A stretch of DNA of 64,000 nt from Chloroflexota bacterium. Its GTDB lineage: Bacteria > Chloroflexota > Anaerolineae > Anaerolineales > Villigracilaceae. Numbering within the stretch: the first letter of the stretch is position 1; every line of letters starts with the position of its first letter. The stretch lies in contig JACRBN010000001.1 of the NCBI GenBank assembly GCA_016213105.1, forward strand, positions 1-64,000, given 5' to 3'. The translations under genes and the position numbers were made by a program. The notes under the pieces are model-generated. The model saw only the letters and a list, made by a program, of their open reading frames with translations. It ran no database searches and was not told the origin of the DNA. Of the stretch, positions 52,303-60,248 are shown piece by piece.

Positions 52303-53505
52303 TTATTTGTAAATGGGGTCTTTCAACTGCGTGACCAACAGAACGCTCACCACCAACAGCCCAATCGCCAGCAGCAAGGCGGGCGTGAATGAACCGTCCG
52401 CGGTTTTCAACGCGCTCATGATGTAAACGAATACGACCGAGGCCTGGCCGAACAACTGGATCAACCCGTTCGAGGTGCCTTCGGGCGTGGGCTGGGTCAC
52501 CTCAGCGGCGTATTGCATCCCGACGGGCATGGCGCTGACCAGGAAGAATCCCATCAGGAAGGCGGAGGCAAACAACAGCGCGGGGGAGGTGGCGAAGGTC
52601 AGGCCGATCAAAAACGGGATCGCGCCGATGAAGGCGATCAGCAAATAGATTTGACGTTTGCGCTGCTTATCCGACAGCGCAGGGATGACCACCGCCCCAA
52701 TCACCCCGCCGACGATCATCAACGCGCCAAGCGTGCCCGCATCATTGGGCGTGAATCCGCGCGGACGGATGATGTTCTCGACCCAGGTGGTGATGCCGTT
52801 GAAGATTCCCAGCCCGATGAACGAGACCACGAGATACAGCCAGAACGGCTTGACCGTCAGCGCGTGTTTCAGGCCATCCAGCATCAGCGCGCGGACTTCC
52901 CCTCCAGGCGGGCAGGGCGGCGTGGGCGGCGTCTCGCGCGCCAGCAGGATGAACAAGACCGCTGAAAATGCTGCCGCGCCGCCGTAGATCAACTGCACGG
53001 TTGGGATGGACATCGTCTCGGTCAGGATGGGTGTCAGCACCATGCCGAGGGCCGTGCCGACCAGGTTCGCCAGCGTGACCAAGCCCACCGCGGTGGCGCG
53101 CTCTTCGAGGGCGAACCAGTTGGCAGGGACTTTCGTCCACGCGTTGAGCAGGAAAGGCTGCGAGGCGGCGATGCCGACCGTGCTCCACAGGACGAGCGTG
53201 TAATTCGCGCCCGCCAGTCCGCGCAGGATGCCGAAGATGCCCATCAGCACACAGCCGATGCTGACCGCCAGGCGGAAGCCGTAGGTGTCGATCACCCACG
53301 AGACGGGAATCGACAACGGGATGAAGGCAATCATGAACGACATCGCCAGCAGTCCGATCTGCAAATCGGTCACGCCGTAATAGGCAGCGGCGGGGCCTGT
53401 GATCGGCGCGTAGGCGATCCACAGGGTTTGGATGGTCAGGTTGATGAACATGAAGACAGCCAGCACCACCCAGCGGTAGGGATACAGTTTGTATTGGTCG
53501 GTCAT
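52303..53505 (-). CDS. MFS transporter (FLVCR-like)
   Basis: 400 residues with about twelve membrane helices. The opening YPYRWVVLAVFMFINLTIQTLW, the loop VIDTYGFRLAV (D-x-x-G-x-R, MFS motif A) and SFIGLGIFNGITTWVENI are typical of FLVCR/DIRC2-like major facilitators. Those in bacteria are mostly uncharacterised; solutes could be a sugar, amine or cofactor. It is the last gene downstream of the FGGY kinase in the minus-strand cluster, so it may import that pathway's substrate. Confidence 0.87.
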   Translation of the reverse strand: MTDQYKLYPYRWVVLAVFMFINLTIQTLWIAYAPITGPAAAYYGVTDLQIGLLAMSFMIAFIPLSIPVSWVIDTYGFRLAVSIGCVLMGIFGILRGLAGANYTLVLWSTVGIAASQPFLLNAWTKVPANWFALEERATAVGLVTLANLVGTALGMVLTPILTETMSIPTVQLIYGGAAAFSAVLFILLARETPPTPPCPPGGEVRALMLDGLKHALTVKPFWLYLVVSFIGLGIFNGITTWVENIIRPRGFTPNDAGTLGALMIVGGVIGAVVIPALSDKQRKRQIYLLIAFIGAIPFLIGLTFATSPALLFASAFLMGFFLVSAMPVGMQYAAEVTQPTPEGTSNGLIQLFGQASVVFVYIMSALKTADGSFTPALLLAIGLLVVSVLLVTQLKDPIYK

Positions 53506-53526
53506 GAGGGCTCCTGGTTCGCGCTG

Positions 53527-53640
53527 AGCGGAGCGACCCGTAGGGGAGCGCAGTCGAAGCGTGAGGTTTCTACAAACAAAATGTAAGGTGATTACTCGCC
53601 CTTCGACTGCGCCGCTATCGCGGCTCCGCTCTGGGCGAAG
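53527..53640. repeat. CTTCGACTGCGC-type dispersed repeat
   Basis: Left half GAGCGGAGCGACCCGTAGGG and GCGCAGTCGAAG; right half CCTTCGACTGCGCCGC and GGCTCCGCTCTGGGCGAAGG. It fills the gap between the FGGY kinase and the MFS gene. Confidence 0.6.
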
Positions 53641-53641
53641 G

Positions 53642-55213
53642 TTATTGATTCAATCTTTTATACACATTCTTCATCTGCTGATACACATCTTTAAACACCG
53701 CAAAGCGCTCGTCGTACACGCCACGATGGACGGACTGCGGCGCATACGTCCGCTTGAACTCGACCAGGCGCGGCACATCGCTGAACGAGATTTCGCCCAG
53801 CCCCACTGCCGCGATCCAGGCCGCGCCGCGCGCGTTGGCATAGATGGGATCACTGACCTGTTTGATCTCCACGTTCATCACGTCCGCGAAGATCTGGCAC
53901 CATACATCCGACTGCGCCCCGCCGCCGACGATGTTGATGCTGTGTACCTTGCGCCCTAGGAACTTCTCCACGGGCTGCAACAGCCAGCGCGTGTTGAAGG
54001 CGATGCCTTCCAGGAAGGCGCGGATGATGTCCTGACGATTATTGTGCAGGGAAATGTTGTACAGCCCCGCGCGCAGGTGACGGTCATCCACAGGCGCGCG
54101 CTCGCCCCAGATCCACGGCGTGTAAAGCACGCCATTCGAGCCCGCAGGCACGCGCATCGCAATTTGGTCGAGCACCTTGAAGATGTCGGGCACGTCGGCT
54201 TCCTGCAACAACTCGTCCTTGTGATAAATGACGTTGTCGCGCAGGAAGGTCAGGTTGCCGCCCGCCGTGGCTTGCAGCGCGGTCAGCAGGTAACGTCCAG
54301 GCACGGCGCAGGGGACAGAGGCCAGAGAGGAGGCGATGTCCGTCTTCTTGAACGGGACATGCGCCGTCATCCACGACGAGGTGCCGATGTAGAGGTGCAT
54401 GGCGTAATCTTCCACCGCGCCCGCACCGATGGCGGCGGCCGTGTTGTCAATGGCGCCCGCCACCACCTGTACATCCGCAGGCAACCCGAGCGCTGCAGCC
54501 ACGTCCGCTTGGAGCGGGCCGAGCACGGCGGTACACGGCACAATCTCGGGCAGTTTGGCGGAGTCCACCCCGCAGTCGCGCACCAGGCCTGGGTCGTAGT
54601 GGACAGCTTCGGGGGCGCGTTGGTCGGTCACCCAACTGGTCAGGATCGAGTCGTAGGTGGCGACGAAGCGTCCCGTCAGGCGCAGGTTGAGAAAATCCAG
54701 CACGTTCAGGAACTTGTAGGTGCGCTCATACACTTCGGGGAAACGGTCGCGGATCAGCAGCATGTGCGCGGCGGGATCCTTACCCGTCGGCGAGGGCATC
54801 CCGCCCGTCAGCCGCACCCAGCGCAGGATGCGGAACAGATCAATGCCGTCGAGGTTGAGCAGGCCGCCGAACTGCTTGCGCAGGTAGGGCGCGCCGCGCA
54901 TGTCCATCCACAGGATGCAGTTCATGAGGGCGTTGCCATCCTTGTCGACGGGGACGGTGCCCTCCCCTTGCGTGGAACAGCACACCGCCCGAATCGCGCC
55001 GACCTCAACCAGATCCCGCGCAAGCAGCCGCTTTGCCGCGGATAGGAACGCGCCCCACCACTCGTCGGGCGATTGCTCGGCGCCGCCATCAGACGTGACG
55101 TACAGTTGGACAGGCTCGGCCTCCCAGCCCAGCACTTTTCCGCTCACGGTAATGAGCGCCACTTTCATACCAGACGTGCCGAGGTCAACGGAGAGGATAG
55201 TGGGGTCGGTCAT
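53642..55213 (-). CDS. FGGY-family carbohydrate kinase
   Basis: 523 residues, the usual size. The N-terminal ATPase motif is ILSVDLGTSGMKVALI; further motifs are ILWMDMRG, GAIDNTAAAIGAG, YIGTSSWM and INIVGGGAQSDVWCQIFADV. FGGY kinases phosphorylate pentuloses, polyols or related sugars. It sits between a vapBC-type pair and an MFS transporter, in the same direction as a class II aldolase and an aminotransferase. The kinase-aldolase combination points to sugar or sugar-acid breakdown; the substrate is not predictable. Confidence 0.92.
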   Translation of the reverse strand: MTDPTILSVDLGTSGMKVALITVSGKVLGWEAEPVQLYVTSDGGAEQSPDEWWGAFLSAAKRLLARDLVEVGAIRAVCCSTQGEGTVPVDKDGNALMNCILWMDMRGAPYLRKQFGGLLNLDGIDLFRILRWVRLTGGMPSPTGKDPAAHMLLIRDRFPEVYERTYKFLNVLDFLNLRLTGRFVATYDSILTSWVTDQRAPEAVHYDPGLVRDCGVDSAKLPEIVPCTAVLGPLQADVAAALGLPADVQVVAGAIDNTAAAIGAGAVEDYAMHLYIGTSSWMTAHVPFKKTDIASSLASVPCAVPGRYLLTALQATAGGNLTFLRDNVIYHKDELLQEADVPDIFKVLDQIAMRVPAGSNGVLYTPWIWGERAPVDDRHLRAGLYNISLHNNRQDIIRAFLEGIAFNTRWLLQPVEKFLGRKVHSINIVGGGAQSDVWCQIFADVMNVEIKQVSDPIYANARGAAWIAAVGLGEISFSDVPRLVEFKRTYAPQSVHRGVYDERFAVFKDVYQQMKNVYKRLNQ

Positions 55214-55216
55214 TTT

Positions 55217-55618
55217 TCACCGCGCTACAAAGTTATGAATCGAGATGGCGAGATTGGGAAAACTCTTGAGCAGCGGCCCATCTGCTGTGACCAGGGGAAC
55301 ATTGAGTTGTTCCGCCAGAGCGACAAACTCACAGTCATAGGCTGTGCAGGTACTTCTTGAGACCAGATCAAGCACCCTGCTGGATTGCGGCGCAACCTGA
55401 CGCTTCGCCATGATCAGCAAGGCATCTGCCATGATTTCCTGCGCCTTTGTCAGCGTCATTCCGCGACGGATATAACCTGCCAGCGCATTGCGAAACTCGC
55501 TCTGCCATAACGGCGGCGATATCCAGTATGGATCCTTCCGCAGAACTTCCAAGGCAAGCGGCGTCTGGTCGCCAGTTACATGCAGATATAGGATGAGGTT
55601 GGTATCGGCAACAATCAT
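55217..55618 (-). CDS. PIN-domain toxin (VapC-like)
   Basis: 133 residues with the four acidic PIN residues: D5 (MIVADTNLI), E41 (QSEFRNAL), D95 (AYDCEFVA) and D113 (TADGPLL). VapC toxins are ribonucleases, often cutting tRNA. It overlaps the upstream antitoxin gene by 4 nt (ATGA) and ends 3 nt before the FGGY kinase, so it is embedded in a metabolic operon. Confidence 0.9.
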   Translation of the reverse strand: MIVADTNLILYLHVTGDQTPLALEVLRKDPYWISPPLWQSEFRNALAGYIRRGMTLTKAQEIMADALLIMAKRQVAPQSSRVLDLVSRSTCTAYDCEFVALAEQLNVPLVTADGPLLKSFPNLAISIHNFVAR

Positions 55619-55857
55619 TCCCGACCCTCATTGATCATCTTTTCAATTTCATCAGCGGAAACGACATAATCTGCGGTAAGTTCGCGCAGCTTGCGGGTGC
55701 GCTCCAGGGTGGCATCCACATCGATGGGCGGAATGGAAAACACCTGTTCCAGCACGAAGATAATCTCACTGTTGATACTGCGACGATTATTCTGTGCCTG
55801 GGTTTTCAGGCGTTCATAGATAGTGGGCGGCAGATTTTTGATGGTAATCGTAGTCAT
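55615..55857 (-). CDS. Ribbon-helix-helix antitoxin (FitA/VapB-like)
   Basis: 80 residues from MTTITIKNLP, with GGAG 6 nt upstream. The N-terminal ribbon-helix-helix motif (TTITIKNLPPTIYERLKTQA, RRSINSEIIFVLEQVF) is of the FitA/Arc type. The C-terminal tail (DYVVSADEIEKMINEGRE) would wrap the toxin. A perfect palindrome directly upstream is its likely operator. Confidence 0.88.
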   Translation of the reverse strand: MTTITIKNLPPTIYERLKTQAQNNRRSINSEIIFVLEQVFSIPPIDVDATLERTRKLRELTADYVVSADEIEKMINEGRE

Positions 55858-55868
55858 TTCGATCTCCA

Positions 55869-55893
55869 TAATGGTTCCATTTTGGAACCATTA
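55869..55893. promoter_or_regulatory. Palindromic operator of the vapBC-type pair
   Basis: TAATGGTTCC / GGAACCATTA, 10-bp perfect arms around ATTTT, ending 12 nt before the antitoxin ATG. A likely autorepression site for the antitoxin-toxin complex. Confidence 0.7.
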
Positions 55894-55967
55894 TGCAACC
55901 ATCGATATGTTTCGTCAAGAGTTTTTATGGCAAAGAATATTAGACGTCTTGCAAAAGTCCAAAGCCT

Positions 55968-56037
55968 AACCACTGAGCCACGAAGACACAGAGAAAACCA
56001 ATTAAAAACTCCGTGCCTCAGCGTCTCCGTGGTTCAA
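55968..56037. repeat. AACCACTGAG..CTCCGTGGTT-type dispersed repeat
   Basis: Near-palindrome with AACCACTGAGCCACG on the left, AACTCCGTGCCTCAG in the middle and GCGTCTCCGTGGTTCAA on the right. Same build as the in-gene element at 31481-31549. The rest of the 55894-56134 gap shows no gene. Confidence 0.7.
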
Positions 56038-56134
56038 AATGGTTTTTCATGAACATTCCCAGCAACTTATGCAAGATGTCTATTACAAGGCCGCCGAGGA
56101 CGGCGGCTTGAACACAAGGAGCGTCCCCAAAAAA

Positions 56135-57577
56135 TCAACACTGTGACAACACCGCTTCGAAACGCGCCAGCGCATCATCAATCACTTCATCCGTATCCGC
56201 CATGGAGGTGTACATGCGCGAACCTGCCAGCGTCACCAGTCCGTTCGCCATGTAGGCTGCGCCCATCTCTTCGATCATGTGCTTGCGCGGCTTGAGTTCC
56301 TTCAACAGGCGGATGGGATTCTTCAGGTCGAGCAGCATCACGCCCGAGGTTTCGAGGTGGACGATGGAGCCTTGATTGTAGGCTACGAAGGGCAGGCCGT
56401 ATTTCTCGATGATTTTCTGCAAACCAACGGTCAGGCGATCCCCCGCCCTGCCAGCGATGACGGGCGCATTCGTGCGTTCCATTTCGAGCAGAGCGTGATA
56501 GCCTGCCACACACGAAAGCGGATTGGCCGAGAGCGTCCCACCCACGTAGGCGCGTTCGCCCACGCCGCCGATGCCCGCCGCAAACGACATGATGACCTCG
56601 CGCCGCCCGCCGACTCCACCTGCCATGGGGTATCCACCCGTGACGCATTTACCGAAGACGGTCAGGTCAGGCTTGACGCCGAAGTAGCCCTGCGCCCCGC
56701 CCAGGCCGAGGCGGAAGCCCGTCACCACCTCATCGAAGATCAGCAACGCGCCGAACTCATCGCACAACTCGCGCACCTTCTGGTTGAAATCGAACGACAC
56801 AGGACGAGTCCCGCTCTCAGGGCCGACAGGCTCGACGATGACCGCCGCCGTCCCGCCGCGCACTCGATTGAAGATCAGATGTCGGCGCAGGGCGGCCAGG
56901 CTGTTCGGATAGAACTCCTCCGTGGCGCGGCTGGCTCCGCCTGGGATGCCCTTGGCTTCCAGCCGTCCCGTGCCAGGGACGTGCAGGCCGTAGACCATCT
57001 GGTCGCTCCAGCCGTGATACGCGCCACCAACCTTGATGACGTATTTCTTCTTCGTGAAAGTGCGCGCCGCGCGGATGGCGGCCATGACGCCCTCAGTGCC
57101 CGAGCCCAACATGCGGAACATCTCGATGGACGGCATGAAGCGCTGGATGAGCTGCGCCAGTTTCAACTCGTACTCGTGGAAGAGTCCCGTCACGGGGCCG
57201 CAGGTTTGCAGCATCTCGAAAACCTTCTCACGCACGGGCGCATAGTTGCTGCCCAGCACGGTTGGCCCGCCCGCTTGCAGAAAGTCAATGTAGCGGTTGC
57301 CGTCGGCGTCCCACAGGTAGGCGCCTTCGGCTTTTTCCATCGCAATCGGGAAGGGATAATTGAAGGCCAGGTTGTGCTGCACCCCACCAGGGATGATCTG
57401 CTTGGCCTCATCGGTCAACTGCTTCGAGCGGACACATTTGGTGTCGAAGTAGTTGAGATACTCGCTCATCTTCTCGCGTTCGACGGGCCGCAGCGGCTGG
57501 CTGACGAGGGCGTTCAGTTTTGCGTAGACTTCTTCCACATTAGGGTATTGGGAAATGGCGTATTGTTGTTGTGTCAT
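56135..57577 (-). CDS. Class III PLP aminotransferase (glutamate-1-semialdehyde aminomutase-like)
   Basis: 480 residues from MTQQQYAISQ, preferred over an ATG 11 codons upstream. The PLP lysine is in TVFGKCVTGGYPMAGGVGG; other signatures are GTEGVMAAIRAAR, YHGWSDQM and LLIFDEVVTGFR (D binding the pyridine nitrogen). Sequence style is that of glutamate-1-semialdehyde 2,1-aminomutases, but it is longer and lies with a class II aldolase rather than haem genes. It more likely acts on a catabolic amino or keto substrate. Confidence 0.88.
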   Translation of the reverse strand: MTQQQYAISQYPNVEEVYAKLNALVSQPLRPVEREKMSEYLNYFDTKCVRSKQLTDEAKQIIPGGVQHNLAFNYPFPIAMEKAEGAYLWDADGNRYIDFLQAGGPTVLGSNYAPVREKVFEMLQTCGPVTGLFHEYELKLAQLIQRFMPSIEMFRMLGSGTEGVMAAIRAARTFTKKKYVIKVGGAYHGWSDQMVYGLHVPGTGRLEAKGIPGGASRATEEFYPNSLAALRRHLIFNRVRGGTAAVIVEPVGPESGTRPVSFDFNQKVRELCDEFGALLIFDEVVTGFRLGLGGAQGYFGVKPDLTVFGKCVTGGYPMAGGVGGRREVIMSFAAGIGGVGERAYVGGTLSANPLSCVAGYHALLEMERTNAPVIAGRAGDRLTVGLQKIIEKYGLPFVAYNQGSIVHLETSGVMLLDLKNPIRLLKELKPRKHMIEEMGAAYMANGLVTLAGSRMYTSMADTDEVIDDALARFEAVLSQC

Positions 57578-57618
57578 GGGTTCTTCTTTCAAAAATATTC
57601 CGTTGTTCAATTAGAATG

Positions 57619-57646
57619 TGGCGCGGGATTCCATCCCGCCCCACAG
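57619..57646. repeat. GGCGCGGGAT..ATCCCGCC short palindromic repeat
   Basis: Near copy of 5401-5425, including the CCACAG flank; lies between the aldolase and aminotransferase genes. Confidence 0.65.
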
Positions 57647-57659
57647 CCTTGCCAGCAAT

Positions 57660-58346
57660 TTATTCTCCGCCTGTCTCCAAAATGCCCTGCTCCACTTTCT
57701 TCTGATCCTTGCGCAGCTTGGAGAAGGCAATCTCCCGCACGGCCAGCGGAATCTTGCTGACGGATTTCCCACTGCAAATCGCCAGCAGATAGGCCAGCGA
57801 GCACTTCTCCAGGATCTCGACATTATGCTCGGCGCGTTCCACGTCGTGACCGAGGCACAGCGCGCCGTGGTTCTGCATCAGGAAGGCGTTGTTATGAGTC
57901 TTGACGTGCTTCGCCACCGTGTCCCGTAAAAAGCCCGTGCCCGAAGGCGCGTAGGGAATGATCTCCACCGAGCGCCCGAGGAAGCGGGCCTGCTCGTCGA
58001 ACAGGGTGGGAATCGGGGATTTGATCAGCGACAGCGCGCTGGCGTAGACTTGATGCGTATGCACCACCGCGTTGACGTCGGGCCGCGCCTGGTAGATGGC
58101 GCCGTGCATGGCGCTCTCCACCGAGGGCGGGAGTTGGCCTTCGAGTGGTCGCAGTTCAAAGTCGAGGATGCAGACGTCCCCGGGGGTCATCTTCATGTAA
58201 TCGTAGTTGGATGGGGTGATGGCAAACGCATTCCGCCCCAGCACGCGGACGGATATATTGCCTCCCGTGGCCATCAGGTATCCCTTGCGGGTCAAACTTT
58301 GGGCGGTCTCCACCACCTGTTTTTTGTAAGAGTCGTAAGCTCCCAT
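57660..58346 (-). CDS. Class II aldolase/adducin-family protein
   Basis: 228 residues, typical size for L-fuculose/L-ribulose phosphate aldolase-epimerase relatives. Residues for the metal and catalysis: E78 (SVESAMH), H96 and H98 (VVHTHQVY) and H160 (LMQNHG). N-terminal GNISVRV matches the phosphate loop. It is the first gene of the minus-strand cluster. AGAGG lies about 6 nt before the ATG. The promoter overlaps two TetR-type operators, so it is likely the main regulated target. Confidence 0.92.
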   Translation of the reverse strand: MGAYDSYKKQVVETAQSLTRKGYLMATGGNISVRVLGRNAFAITPSNYDYMKMTPGDVCILDFELRPLEGQLPPSVESAMHGAIYQARPDVNAVVHTHQVYASALSLIKSPIPTLFDEQARFLGRSVEIIPYAPSGTGFLRDTVAKHVKTHNNAFLMQNHGALCLGHDVERAEHNVEILEKCSLAYLLAICSGKSVSKIPLAVREIAFSKLRKDQKKVEQGILETGGE

Positions 58347-58363
58347 GCAGCACCTCTTTTTGT

Positions 58364-58382
58364 ATCTTGACGATGTAAAGAT
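58364..58382. promoter_or_regulatory. TetR operator 1
   Basis: ATCTTGAC-GAT-GTAAAGAT, an imperfect copy of operator 2 with 8-bp arms. It covers the start-point region of the aldolase promoter. Its centre is 30 bp from that of operator 2. Confidence 0.7.
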
Positions 58383-58409
58383 TATAGGCCATCATCTTGA
58401 CAGCGTCAA
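58381..58409 (-). promoter_or_regulatory. Promoter of the aldolase cluster
   Basis: On the minus strand: TTGACG (58409-58404), 17-nt spacer, TATAAT (58386-58381). The -35 lies in operator 2. Confidence 0.75.
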
Positions 58410-58412
58410 GAT
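58394..58412. promoter_or_regulatory. TetR operator 2
   Basis: Perfect palindrome ATCTTGAC-AGC-GTCAAGAT. It contains the -35 hexamers of both divergent promoters. Confidence 0.75.
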
Positions 58413-58425
58413 TTGCGTCTAAGAT
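58397..58425 (+). promoter_or_regulatory. Promoter of tetR gene, leaderless
   Basis: TTGACA at 58397-58402, 17-nt spacer, TAAGAT at 58420-58425; the ATG follows after 6 nt. Confidence 0.75.
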
Positions 58426-58431
58426 TTCCCT

Positions 58432-59040
58432 ATGCCACGCAAAACCTACCACCACGGTGACCTGAAAAACGCCCTCATCCAGGCGGGCATCCACATCCTC
58501 GCCAAGGATGGCGTTGCGGGATTAAGCCTGCGCAGGGTGGCGGGCAAGGCAGGCGTCAGTCACGCCGCGCCGTATGCCCACTTCACGGATAAACAGGCGC
58601 TGATCGCCGCCATCTCCACCGAGGGCTATCGGAGGATCCACGAGCGCATCGAAGCCGCCGTCGCCGAATTCGAGGGCGACCCGTCCAGGCAGTTGCTCGA
58701 AGCGGCCTGGGCCTACGTGGATTTTGCGTTGACCGACCCCGCCCACTTCAAGATCACGTTCTCGGGCGTGATCGAAAAGGAGAAGGAGCACCCCGCCTTT
58801 GTGGAGATGTCGCAGAAAAGCTTCGGGGCGGTGATCAGGATTGTCGAAGCATGCCAGGCCCAGGGCGTGCTCGCAGCGGGCCCATCGGATCTGGCGGCCG
58901 TCAGCGTGTGGAGTCTCGTCCACGGGCTGGCCTCCCTCGTCCTCGAAGGGCAGGTATCCCACAGCCTGCTCGACCGCATGAGCGTGCGTGAGATGCTCGT
59001 CTTTTCGCTCAATCAAATGACAAAGGTTCCCATCCCATGA
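58432..59040 (+). CDS. TetR/AcrR-family transcriptional regulator
   Basis: 202 residues. The N-terminal helix-turn-helix is typical (HGDLKNALIQAGIHIL, GLSLRRVAGKAGVSHAAPYA, HFTDKQALIAAIS). The C-terminal ligand domain is of the WHG type (AWAYVDFALTDPAHFKITFS). It should repress itself and the divergent aldolase cluster through two matching palindromes in the 85-bp gap; the effector is probably a pathway metabolite. It is translated from a probably leaderless mRNA. Its stop overlaps the next gene by 4 nt. Confidence 0.92.
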   Translation: MPRKTYHHGDLKNALIQAGIHILAKDGVAGLSLRRVAGKAGVSHAAPYAHFTDKQALIAAISTEGYRRIHERIEAAVAEFEGDPSRQLLEAAWAYVDFALTDPAHFKITFSGVIEKEKEHPAFVEMSQKSFGAVIRIVEACQAQGVLAAGPSDLAAVSVWSLVHGLASLVLEGQVSHSLLDRMSVREMLVFSLNQMTKVPIP

Positions 59041-59741
59041 AATCTTATCGGTATCTCGCCCCCATCATGGCGGTCTTTGTGACCGTGCTGATCGTCAGCA
59101 ACATCGCGTCCTCGGCCAAAATTGTCGATCTGGGCTTCGCCGTCCTCGGCATGCCGCTGGCCTTCGACGCGGGCACCATCCTCTTCCCCATCAGCTACAT
59201 CTTCGGCGACATCCTGACCGAGGTGTACGGCTACAAAAATTCCCGCCGCGTCATCTGGACGGGATTCTTCTGCCTGGCGCTGGCTTCAGCCACCTTCTGG
59301 GCGGTCAGCCATTTGCCCGGCGAGAGCACCTGGCAGGGCTACGCAGGCGACGCCGCCTACAACGCCATCCTGGGCGGGATGAGCAGCGGTGGGATCGTGC
59401 TGGCCAGCCTGGCGGCCTACGCGATGGGCGAATTCAGCAACTCGACCATCCTCGCCAAAATGAAGGTGCTCACCCAGGGCCGCTGGCTGTGGACTCGCAC
59501 CATCGGCAGCACCCTCGTCGGCGAGTTGATCGACTCGGCCACCTTCATCGCCATCGCGACTCTTTTCGGCGTGTTCCCGTGGAGTTTGTTCGCGACGCTG
59601 GTCTTCACGAATTATGTGTTCAAGGTTGCCATCGAGGCTGCCATGACGCCTGTCACCTACCTGGCGGTGGGATACCTCAAACACGCCGAGAACGAAGATT
59701 ACTACGACCGCGATACGAATTTCAATCCGTTTGCGGCGTGA
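59037..59741 (+). CDS. yhhQ: Queuosine precursor transporter (YhhQ/VUT family)
   Basis: 234 residues with six hydrophobic helices. Family features: VTVLIVSNIASSAKIV, FPISYIFGDILTEVYGYKNS, GRWLWTRTIGSTLVGELIDS and FKVAIEAAMTPVTYLAVGYL. These ECF-unrelated membrane proteins import the queuine precursor preQ0/preQ1. It is translationally coupled to the tetR gene (ATGA overlap). That is an unexpected partner; the link may be transcriptional only. Confidence 0.88.
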   Translation: MKSYRYLAPIMAVFVTVLIVSNIASSAKIVDLGFAVLGMPLAFDAGTILFPISYIFGDILTEVYGYKNSRRVIWTGFFCLALASATFWAVSHLPGESTWQGYAGDAAYNAILGGMSSGGIVLASLAAYAMGEFSNSTILAKMKVLTQGRWLWTRTIGSTLVGELIDSATFIAIATLFGVFPWSLFATLVFTNYVFKVAIEAAMTPVTYLAVGYLKHAENEDYYDRDTNFNPFAA

Positions 59742-59891
59742 TCCCGTTTACAACAATCTGTCCCCACCTCAACACATGGACTTCGCCTGCGAACTGGACG
59801 CGAGTCCAAATGCGGCGCGTTGAGCCAGTCGAAACGGATTTCCACGTACTGAGCAGGCGGCTTTAGCACCGCGGCGCGTGGTGTTGAGAAT

Positions 59892-60248
59892 CTACCAAAC
59901 CCACATTGGAACATTGCTCTCTTTGGTAAACCACGCTGCTTCTGTCGTTCGGCGATCTTCTTGCTTCAGGGAAATTTCAATACTTGTTTCTTCCTCGAAT
60001 TGAAGCATTATTTTCTCATTATCAACGAATGCATCTTTGACCTTTTTGCTCACACATGAACAGAGTAAGTCAATAAAACCGAAATCATTCCGCGTGTATT
60101 TTTTGTTGTTTATGAATAAAACAGGATTGGTGATAGCAGTCAAACACGGACCATCGAAGCGCAATTGGAAATAGTCACGTACAAATTCGACAGAACTCAT
60201 TTCTGTGCCAACTAAAATAGCTAGCGGGTTTTCGACATTTGTTTTCAT
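59892..60248 (-). CDS. Small protein of unknown function, overlapping nadB stop
   Basis: 118 residues from MKTNVENPLAIL. The ATG overlaps the nadB TGA (ATGA), which argues that it is translated. The sequence is AT-richer than its surroundings. It is acidic and beta-rich with an aromatic C-terminus (WFTKESNVPMWVW). No membrane segment or known motif is seen. Base composition and position suggest a later acquisition; it could also be a domain unrelated to NAD synthesis. Confidence 0.65.
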   Translation of the reverse strand: MKTNVENPLAILVGTEMSSVEFVRDYFQLRFDGPCLTAITNPVLFINNKKYTRNDFGFIDLLCSCVSKKVKDAFVDNEKIMLQFEEETSIEISLKQEDRRTTEAAWFTKESNVPMWVW

